In this document: positions 56,052 to 64,000 of the stretch, one piece after another | Position numbering within the stretch: position 1 is the stretch's first letter | Layout of the letters: every line of letters begins with the position of its first letter | Assembly (NCBI GenBank): GCA_951799425.1 | Contig: OX637407.1 | Location: 1,681,501-1,745,500, forward strand | DNA: 64,000 nucleotides | Direction: 5' to 3' | Source of the DNA: Ilex aquifolium | Taxonomy: Eukaryota > Streptophyta > Magnoliopsida > Aquifoliales > Aquifoliaceae | Notes under the pieces: generated by a model | Seen by the model: only the letters and a program-made list of their open reading frames with translations | The model's database searches: none | Told to the model about the DNA's origin: nothing | Made by a program: the position numbers and the translations under genes

Positions 56052-56224
56052 TAATTACTTGATAGTTATTCCCTGTATTCAAGCCAAATTATGGTTTAAG
56101 GTATAACTCATGCGGTTGAAAGCAAATAAACCTTTAGAGGGTTGATTTTAGCTCCATAGGAGATTCCATGAAGTTAAGAGAATGGCAGGACAAAGCACCG
56201 AAAACATCGCGGCAAAACAGGAAA

Positions 56225-56340
56225 AACAACAGAGTTGTACCAGTACAACTCCTACCGGTTCAAAATTGTACCGGTCGGTTCAACTTGGGCAGAATGCCCT
56301 TGTACCTGTACAACAATGTGTTGTATCGGTTCATCTCTAA
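56225..56340 (-). promoter_or_regulatory. TTGTACCGGTACAA palindromes in LTR H
   Basis: AGTTGTACCAGTACAACT, TTGTACCGGTCGG, TTGTACCTGTACAAC and TTGTATCGGTTC, followed in minus reading by AACCGGTAGG. A further palindrome type in a third LTR family, with a GGGCAGAATGCCC element inside. Confidence 0.5.
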
Positions 56341-57077
56341 ATCGATGCCATGAAAATTGTTTCCTAGCTCACCTTACACCATTTCTTCCACTCTCAACCC
56401 CTTCTAAACATCTAGCAACCCATACCTAAACATTTAAAAGCTCAAAAACATACAAATCTAAAAGAAGGAAGATTACCCATCAAGTATATTTCTTTGCCGA
56501 ACTTCACCGCAACTTCTGACTGAAGAAAAACCTTGAATTCTCCAACTTAACACCAAAGAGATCCAAGAATTTGCACCTAGCTAGGTTTATAGAGATTATG
56601 AAGAAGATAGAAGTGTTGTTTTAGTACACAAAGGCAACGAGATCTTCTCTCCCGACGCTGATTCGAAGCCGAACATTGAAGCTCTTCCAAAACACATCTC
56701 ACATACCTTCAAGCTCTCCCACCAGCACATGCAAGGAGAGTGACTTCCTCAAGTCTCAAATATTATGTAAACAAGGCTAGGAGGCTCTATCAAGTGACGA
56801 GTGGCTCTATGCCTCACCCACCCTTTGACTATTTACACTTAATCCCCTATACTTTCTTGTGTTTATGTTCGTAACATTTAATTTTTTCATCACATCTTCA
56901 ATTACACCCAAACTCTTCGCCATCCAATAATTCAACCCTACCAACTATTAATAAACACCATACTTTACTTTCCACAATTTCATTAATTACAATTTATCAC
57001 ATAACTAATATTAACATATTACACTTTAACCCCCAACTTTATATGAAATATCACATTATGCTTGTTCGGGTCTCACA

Positions 57078-57319
57078 ACTCTTCCCCTTTTAAGGAATTT
57101 TGTCCCCAAAATTGACTTACCACACCAGAGTAAATAAGGGTATTTTGTTTCCCCAAACTTCTTGCTTTTCCACGTTACTTCCTCAACTAAATGACTCTAC
57201 TACAAAACTTCAACTAATACAATAGTTCTCATACACAAGACTTGCTTGTTACCATCCAAAACCTCAACAGGTTCTACCAACACATTTGAAGAATCGGGTA
57301 TGCACTTTCGATGATACTC
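57078..57319 (-). other. Element H interior next to its 3' LTR
   Basis: The minus strand carries a purine tract AAAAGGGGAAGAG adjoining the LTR, and one frame reads ILGTKFLKRGRVVRP, typical of the sequence that follows pol in plant gypsy elements. No complete domain is seen. It is interrupted by copy 3 at 57325; GTAAA at 57320-57324 is the duplication. Confidence 0.5.
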
Positions 57320-57324
57320 GTAAA

Positions 57325-59845
57325 GTGATGCCCCTAAAATCAGGGGTCTTTTATCAACCGTTGATCACCCATCAACCCGTGGAAGTACCCGTGATCGTCA
57401 CACAACCCGATGTCACATCAATATAATCCCCTTAACCGGGATCTTAACCCGCACTTGTAGCCTTTACACCTCAATCATAGTCATTAGTATCCCTTATAAC
57501 CTCCTTGGGCACAAGGAATCGATGTCCAAGAGCTTAGTAAAACATTTCAAAAATTTGAAGTTTGAAGAAAACCTACCGGTAGAAGTTGTGTACTGGACTT
57601 CTATTTTTTTTTTATAAAATGTGAGAAAACTTACCGGTAGAAGAAGTCCCGGTTCTACCGGTAGAAAGAGCCTACCGGAATTCTTCTACCAGTAGGAACA
57701 GTGACGTTCTACCGATAGGAGAACCCTACTAGAAAAGTTCTACCGGCTAAACCTACCGGTAGAAGTTGCCTACTGGACCACATCTACCAGTAGGTGTGCC
57801 CAGAATTGCCCATTTCATCCGTTTTCGATTTCCAATCCACTCGATATCAACCCAACACATGTAGAGTGAAGTTTTCACATGAAACATAGTTCGTACAAAT
57901 TTCATTAGAATCATTTTCACATATTTACATGTCCAAAACCGAATTTCACAAAAATTTTACAAAATAAGGTTTAAAAGCCACAAGTCGGCTTTTCTTTATC
58001 CTTGGAGCCCCGAATGAGAGTCTTCCACCGGTGTATACTCCGCATCTAAAATGTTTTCCCATAAAAGGTGAGTCACGCTCAATAGGGTATCTCCTAAAGA
58101 GGCTACCCCCCAACCTAGATGCATATGAAATGTCCACATGCACAATACAACAAGCAACAAACATTCCAATCAAGAATATTCAATTCAAAGATAGGTATCA
58201 CCATGTCATGCCATGAAATGAGATAAGACTCACTCATGCACATCAACCCGAGCCTTCACCGGCTCCCTCAACACATGCATATGTCATGCGTGCAATTCCG
58301 GACATTCCAAGCCCCCGCCATTGATGTTAAACATCCAATGACCATTAAATTTCTGGGACTTTCTTGGGGTAGGTATTTATGGACTTACACCAACGGCCAC
58401 CCAACCGACACGAAATTCATGGACTTCCACCAACAGTTTCGCATACACCGACACACTTTATGGACTAAACCAAAGAAGTGTGTATCCTAAGTAACCGGGT
58501 CTTGCACCCAAGGGATAGTCTAGCCCTTCTTGCTAACCCCAACCCAATTTTCAATGCAAACCGTGCGACTCAGCTGGATCTTTGATCCAACTTTATCAAG
58601 CCCACCCATCATCCACCAAGTGTGGTGTTTGATGACAACGATGCACACACACTCACACTCATACCTAATGTCCATGAATGCGATGTCTTCGTGCAAATGC
58701 AATGTAATGCACGATTGCAATACTATAATCATGTTCAATATGTTATGAGCGCCACATGAACCATTTCCACCACATTTGAACACATACCATGGCCAATTAT
58801 ATCACAAGCATGTAATCACCATACTTCATCACAATGTCAATACATCATCAAACATATATCAACATTTTATTCAACAACAATTTTCAAGCATGTTATCACA
58901 TAATCTCATGCAATTAACACACTTAATTTTCCAAGGCAAAATATAAACACATAACATGCCCATATAACACAATCTTCCAAGAAATTACAAGCTAGCAATT
59001 TTTATATACCAATTCAAGCTAGAATTGATTTCACCCAATTCCAATACTCATTTCATCAAAATAACAACAATAGGTAAGTGTTATACATCTCTAACAACCT
59101 ATCCATTCCATATAATCACCATAGGTTGAAAATAAACCTAATTAGGGAGAAAACTCTACCTCTTGAAGCGTAAAACAATCGTAGGAAGCTCCAAGAACCC
59201 GATTCTAGCCCAAAACCCTTGATTTCTCCAAGCTCGCTTTTGGAACTTCACCCAAATCCATGCTTTTTGGTATGGTTGCATAGCCCTCGACGAGGAAAAC
59301 AACTTTTGTTCTTGGGTTGAGTCGATTTGAGCGACGTACGGCCGTAGATCATAGAGAGAAGGTGGAGAGAACTTGGACTTTCCCCCTCTTCTTTCTTTTT
59401 TTCGGAAATCTGATGGTAAATGGGGAGAAATCTGATTTTTCTCCCCTATTTATACCCTTTAAATGTTTGGTCCACATTTCGCCACACGTTCTCCTTTCCC
59501 GGGTCCGATTTTTGACCCGAATCAATTAAATTTCGTCCCGATTCAAGTTCAAAATATTTTCATACGAACTAGCTTTAAATTATTACTCACTTTTCGAAAT
59601 TTAATTCCCGGGTTCGTTTATGAGGTCACCCGACACCCAATCTCCTCGTAAAACGTAAAAAATTCGACTGTCTCGGAATTCGACAAAAATTGACATGGTA
59701 GCTAGATTTCGCGAGATAAACCCAAAGGTGAGGTCCATTTCGTCATCCGAGTTCTAGAAAAATTTGGGTTTTCGACCCGTACTATAGCGACAAATTACCA
59801 TTTTGCCCTTTTTCATAAAAAGTTCACTTTTACCCGAGTTTTACA
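57325..59845 (-). repeat. Solo large-LTR copy 3, GTAAA target duplication
   Basis: 2,521 bp; minus strand TGTAAAACTCGGG...GGGGCATCAC. GTAAA at 57320-57324 and 59846-59850, provided the last base of the LTR (A on the minus strand) has been lost. The TATA box on the minus strand (59446-59454, TATAAATAGGGG) is followed by a leader-like region. The ORFs at 57946-58783 match reading frames of T1 only as sequence homology, without codon-level conservation that I can see. Confidence 0.9.
57575..57795 (-). promoter_or_regulatory. CTACCGGTAG palindrome array in copy 3
   Basis: About eight sites of CTACCGGTAG and variants (CTACCAGTAG, CTACCGATAG), most as TCTACCGGTAGAA, then CCAGAATTGCCC. Directly comparable to the T1 array at 8456-8735, with several sites differing by one base. 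Confidence 0.58.
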
Positions 59846-59850
59846 GTAAA

Positions 59851-60904
59851 GATATTCGTTCACTCGCTACAATCTCCAAATCTCTTCTCTGGTCACACGC
59901 ATTGTTTTATTGTCGATTTTTAGTGACTTTTAAATGGTCTTGAATCACTTCCACCTAGTCTACAATCATAAACATCAATTCAGAACCCACACTTTCCCTT
60001 CTTTTTTTTTTTCCTATTTCCCTAACACTCTGGCGTTCTACATTGCTTGTCATTAAAAAAAAATAACTTCATATGGTACTACTTCATCTATATGTTACTC
60101 TATCAATGATAGATAGTCTTCCTAAGTACCTTCGAACCCTCTCATACAGAATCTTGTTATGTCCCTTAGTATTTAAATGATACACTCATACTCCCCTTAA
60201 ACTTGTAAACCATATTAATCCTCAAAGTGCTTCCCAAACTTGTTGTAGGTCAAGTAAACGTGTTATGCAAATTGCACAATTTCATTTGCATACAATTGAA
60301 GTTTGTTTTAACCGCTTGGAAATGAGCAGATTTTGTAAAACACAAAAAAAAAAAAACTTGTCTCCAAAATTCATCATGATGTGCTCCAATTTCCATTCCA
60401 GAATAGAGAGTGGTTAAAACAAACCCATTGACTCACCAAACTCTTAGCCATGAATTCAGTAGCCTCTCGTTCTATCCCCATCAATTAGTAATATTTCTGT
60501 AGATTCCGATATAGTTTAGTGTTACTAAAAATGCTTAGCATAATACAATATAACAAAAAAAAAAAATACACCCAACAATATCATTTATTAATTAATTCAA
60601 GTGTCATAATTAATAGATACGAATCATTAAACTCATATTCCACATATCTTACATCATGTGAGATTTAAACAAAAATATGACACCTCACCAATTATCCCAC
60701 CTCAACTCGATCTCACTGGCCTCTTGGCTGACAATGCATCGGACTATTGATTGTCATGATCCCATCTCATCCTCACAAAACATTATTGATGCATCTGGTA
60801 TTGGCGATGCAACGGACTTCGGGTCGACGTTGCAATTAACTATCAAATTAATCAATCAAAAGTCCCTAGTTAAATCCTTTTGCTACCAGCACTGTCGATT
60901 CCAC
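59851..60904. other. Low-information interior, probably of element H
   Basis: AT-rich with poly(A)/poly(T) runs (60003-60013, 60052-60063, 60343-60356, 60555-60566). No recognisable domain. The ORF at 60677-60916 (+) has no features I can name. The boundary between H and the older element I lies somewhere here; I could not find H's 5' LTR or its right TAAGT duplication with confidence. Confidence 0.35.
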
Positions 60905-61353
60905 CCATCAGGATAGGGAGCTCCATATAACACGGATTCAACATTTTGGACCCTGAGTATGGCACTATTAGGTCTAGAGTGATAGGCATCATTTGTTACC
61001 CGATGTAGGTGTAGGGTGGTGGCAATCAAGTCAGTGAAAACTCAAACAACACACCTCGAACATGTCTGAAAGTGTTCACTACCCTCAGTGGTGTTCCTAA
61101 TGTATGTGTAAAATTTCCTGACTATATCCACATTTACTGGCACAAGAGCCACAGATAGCTCAATCCACACTCTCGACTCGAAATTCAAAGGGACAGTATT
61201 GCTACTTACCCTAGTGAAATTCACACCTCGCTCCACCAACACAATTATAGAGGCACACTGTCTCCTATACAGCTCACGATACTGTAGGGTCTAGAAATGA
61301 CTCCTTTCATTGGATACACATGCACTTGCCCATTTTTCAGCTCTTGGCGGCAT
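60905..61353 (-). pseudogene. Element I third ORF, N-terminal remnant
   Basis: Starts MPPRAEKWASACVSNERSHF at 61353, then, after a stop, LYRRQCASIIVLVERGVNF and, near 61160-61040, VRKFYTYIRNTTEGSE followed by RCVV and VFTDLIATTLHL. The spacing (FYT...; RG/RC-V; a T-x-x-IATT pattern) matches EFYTKL...NVRGKTFEVTPDTIAT of element B's third ORF. Similarity is weak and based on pattern only. It would pair with the C-terminal piece at 49340-50116 across insertion H. Confidence 0.4.
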
Positions 61354-63010
61354 TTTCCCAAAACCAATCGATGAAATATTACAAATAGAATGATAATCAT
61401 AGATCTAAGGTCAAAATGCACTAAAACTCACTCAATATCAAGTTAAAGCTCAAGGGAATGCTATAGGTGTGTACAAAGAGAGGTGGGCTCATGAGAGAAG
61501 TGAAGGAAATAAAGTTAAAATGTAAAAAATTCGTCATTTAAGCTACCTGGAACTGAACTTCAATACAGGTCACTCGAGTGGTCTCTACAATTTTTGAATT
61601 AGCTTTCAGCTGTCCAGTCCACTTTTTCACGTCTAAACACATCACTTGAGCCTCTAAATGCATGCATGGGTGTATATATAACCTAAATGCAACTATATTT
61701 ACATGCATGGATGAAATGGATCTAAATGTAATGCAATATTTAATTTAACCTTTAAAATGCACAATGTCATAAATCATGAAAATTACATATATTCACATTA
61801 TAATTGCTCCACCCAACTTTCATCATCTCATAACATTGTTCTAAGGCATATTCTAGAACGTAGAATTCAATTTCATGCATCGTAGAGCAATGTTCCCTTA
61901 CTAGTTCAATTTCATTTACACGTGTTCAACTTTGATTTATTCAAGTGCAACATGTGTGAAAGCAAACCCCAACACAATTAGGATTCCGTTTGGTTCAAAT
62001 CATGAATAAGCTCTACATGAAATCCTGATGCATCGTTTAACTGAATATATGACCATTTAGTGAGTGTCCTAATCATTTCTCTTTTTAGACAACTCCCCAT
62101 ATCTTTTATCACTTCTTCTTTTATGACTTTAATTAGCACGATTGTGAATTATGTACTTTATCAATATGCTTCTAAGTGTGTTTAGCATGAGCTCTATGAG
62201 TTTTACAAATGAGCAATTAGAATTAAGCATAAATACTCTCAACAATTCAAGTGCAGTTATTTTTAGCCATTTATTTATTCCTCACCTTTTAAAGATTGGC
62301 CACATTGGGCTCTTTTCTTACATTTAGCCTTTGACATCTTTTAAAGGATTGAGGTTTAAGTCATCTTTAGTCATGTGTTCATCTATCACCAACACTTTGA
62401 ATCACATAAGGTCATTAATCATTTAAACTAACAAGACTCCTAAGTATGAAAGCAAATGGTTGGTGTTTACTTGGAACCAAACATGCTAGGATGAAAGAGA
62501 CTTTTAGCTCATGAATCATGCAATAAAATTTATGCCACTAAGTTCTCAATCTCTTAATATGACTCATAGCAATGCACATTTCAACTTTGATTTAAAAATG
62601 GAATCATTATAAACCAAACCAAAGTGTGAATTACCATGATCAATAACAAAGAAGAACTAAACAAAATAAAAAAAAAATTGGCCTTTTCTTTTTCCAGTGT
62701 TTTTGAAATTTTCCAATAAACATATACAAAGAAAAATATGAATAAGCATGCAATAAACAAAGGAAAAATAAAGCAAATACAATAAACCCTAAAAAAATGT
62801 CAAACTTGACATCAAAACTCTTTTTTTTTTTTTTCAATTTCGTTTGTTTTCAGTTTTTTATTTTCTTTTGTTTTTGAGTTTTCATTTTAGAAAATAAATA
62901 AAAAGATAAACAAAGAAAATTATATACAAAGTATGGTCCTAGGGTGTTTAATGCAATGCATGAATAATCATCTAGATCCATACTTTCTCACCTCACCTAC
63001 TTCTTAGGCG
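61354..63010. other. AT-rich non-coding region
   Basis: No gene recognised. Could be the pol-to-third-ORF spacer of element I (its position fits), with a TTCTAGAACGTAGAATTC-like motif near 61850 as a possible equivalent of TACTCTAGACTAG in A and B. A run of T at 62820-62834 and A/T-rich blocks follow. The ORF at 62640-62837 is a low-complexity hydrophobic frame over these runs. Confidence 0.35.
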
Positions 63011-63049
63011 ACATGACGTTGTTGGAAGCACTCAAGGCATCCAACTTGG

Positions 63050-63592
63050 TAGAGACAATGAGCCTCTCAAAGTCCTCCTTAGTCACCCATACTTATTTTA
63101 CCTTCCAACAACTTGGGTTTGGTCGGGGATTTGGTGGAGAACTAACTATCTTCTCTCTGGAAGTGTGTACATCAATCTTGACCTTGGGAGTAGGAGTTTT
63201 GTGCACTCTAGCATGTGGCCCTTTTGATGATGATGCATGCATATGCTTGGACTCACTTGACCTCTCCAAAAACTTAGAAAAATTTATGAATTGATTGTTT
63301 AAAACATTGAATTTGTTAGCTAGAGACGATGAGCATCTCAAAGTCCTCCTTAGTCACCCATACTTATTTTACCTTCCAACAACTTGGGTTTGGTCGGGGA
63401 TTTGGTGGAGAACTAACTATCTTCTCTCTGGAAGTGTGTACATCAATCTTGACCTTGGGAGTAGGAGTTTTGTGCACTCTAGCATGTGGCCCTTTTGATG
63501 ATGCATGCATGCATATGCTTGGACTCACTTGACCTCTCCAAAAACTTAGAAAAATTTATGAATTGATTGTTTAAAACATTGAATTTGTTAGC
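63050..63592 (-). repeat. 271-bp tandem duplication with open frames
   Basis: Two units, about 63050-63320 and 63321-63592, nearly identical, with a 3-bp difference in a GATGATGCATGCATG stretch. Each holds a minus-strand frame: ANKFNVLNNQFINFSKFLE, RSSESKHMHA, then a Lys/Pro-rich part and WVTKEDFERL. The frames read on into each other's edge (63341-63093 and 63736-63479). I do not recognise the protein. The near identity of the units against the decay around them suggests a recent duplication. Confidence 0.7.
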
Positions 63593-63638
63593 TAGATGCA
63601 TGAGCTTCTTATTTAATACATCCCTATCATTCATGCAG

Positions 63639-64000
63639 AGGCGGAGCCACCCTTGGGCTAGGGTGGGCACATGCTCCCTCTCAATTTTTTTTTTCTTCAT
63701 ATTAAGTATGTATTTTTTGAAATAAAATTTAGACATATTTAATTGTGTCCACCCTAATATTGTGTTTTGGTGATATTGATTTGAATAGACCCCTACTTAA
63801 ATGATTGTTAACTTTTTGAACAATATTATTGAAACCTAATTTAAGGATCTAATACATTGCGATATTAAGTATAATAGTGAGTCTTAATATTTAATAAACT
63901 CTACTATCTATCCAATGGTCATAAACCATTGGGCATCCATCAATTAAATCTCAAATTAAGTACAACTAATATAATTATTAACTTTTAGACATGTTTTAGA
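63639..64000 (+). mobile_element. Possible hAT-type terminus
   Basis: CAGAGGCGGAGCCACCCTTG followed by GGCTAGGGTGGGCAC, then AT-rich DNA to the window end. CAGNGGCGGAGCCA openings are common at the ends of plant hAT-type and related repeats. The second terminus and the 8-bp duplication would lie beyond the window, so this is tentative. Confidence 0.35.

Larger units (their letters stand above)
50117..57077 (-). repeat. LTR H (minus strand), split by two solo LTRs
   Basis: Made of 57077-56052, 53682-53103 and 50452-50117 once the two nested solo LTRs are removed: about 1.9 kb, starting TGTGAGACCCGAAC and ending TTAGGGTATGACA on the minus strand. A purine tract (AAAAGGGGAAGAG) lies directly upstream at 57078-57090, so it is a 3' LTR with its interior to the right. 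The lineage is uncertain; TGTGAGACCC starts and GGGTATGACA ends resemble plant chromovirus LTRs. It interrupts element I's third ORF; TAAGT (50112-50116) is the left target duplication. Confidence 0.65.

Noticed and set aside
57078-57319. LTR H as a solo LTR ending at 57077
   Set aside because: The flanking five bases (TAAGT on the left, ACTCT on the right) do not match, and a purine tract with pol-end-like sequence lies to the right.
57946-58490. ORFs in copy 3 that resemble ORFs in T1 (7751-8295)
   Set aside because: The resemblance is DNA homology between LTRs; the frames lie in opposite orientations to transcription and carry no known motif.
60677-60916. 79-codon plus ORF
   Set aside because: No motif; lies opposite the presumed element I/H boundary and has no support beyond being open.
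62640-62837. 65-codon hydrophobic minus ORF
   Set aside because: It covers poly(A)/poly(T) runs; low complexity and no conserved context.

Overview
The window is plant nuclear DNA, most likely from a flowering plant. I see no host gene, tRNA, rRNA or CRISPR. Almost every kilobase belongs to LTR retrotransposons inserted into one another. The plant origin rests on Athila-type Ty3/gypsy coding regions (gag with a CX2CX4HX4C knuckle, a D-L-G-A-S protease, an FMDDF reverse transcriptase, an HHCC integrase, and a third ORF downstream of pol), on primer-binding sites that match plant tRNA-Asp exactly (TGGCGCCGTTGCCGGGGA), on a TRIM element primed by initiator tRNA-Met, and on a Mutator-type MITE. 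The species cannot be named from what I can see.

Layout. 1-7582: 3' half of Athila element A (+), ending in its 3' LTR. It sits in a large-LTR family copy, T1 (7583-9474, +), which also carries a complete 519-bp TRIM (8897-9415, target duplication GGTTG). T1 lies in a minus-strand Athila-2 LTR fragment, F (9475-9833). 9959-10200: piece of a second large-LTR copy, interrupted by Athila element B (+, 10201-21573). B's 3' LTR is fused tail to tail with the 3' LTR of Athila element D (-, 21574-36580). D's integrase is interrupted by E (26507-29917, target duplication GACAC), a scrambled element with inverted U3 sequence at both ends. 36581-38999: another large-LTR copy. 39000-48741: Athila-2 element G (-), interrupted by a 551-bp MITE (9-bp duplication AAGATTATA) and by a solo Athila LTR (43673-45256, duplication ATGGT). 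48742-50116 and about 60905-61353: pieces of the third ORF of a further Athila-like element I (-). Between them is a long LTR (H, -), broken up by three solo LTRs of the large-LTR family. Two of these have perfect 5-bp duplications; the third has one if a missing first base is allowed. 61354-64000: AT-rich sequence, a 271-bp tandem duplication of unknown nature, and a possible hAT-type terminus.

How it works together. None of the autonomous elements is intact: every gag-pol has stops, frameshifts or deletions, although D keeps an open RT-RNase H frame. Order of insertion can be read from the nesting. For example, I came before G and H; H came before its solo LTRs; D came before E; T1 came before A and the TRIM.

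The most interesting structure is shared rather than coded. Nearly all LTR families here, from at least two unrelated groups, carry clusters of short palindromes with an NCCGGN core: ACCTTCCGGAAGGT, CTACCGGTAG, GCTACCGGTAGC, CGTACCGGTACG and others. In Athila elements A, B and D the same palindrome type appears a second time inside the element, a few hundred bases upstream of the third ORF, and each element's two arrays match each other. This looks like an element-specific cis signal used twice per element, perhaps two promoters read by one factor, possibly the third-ORF protein. That function is inference.
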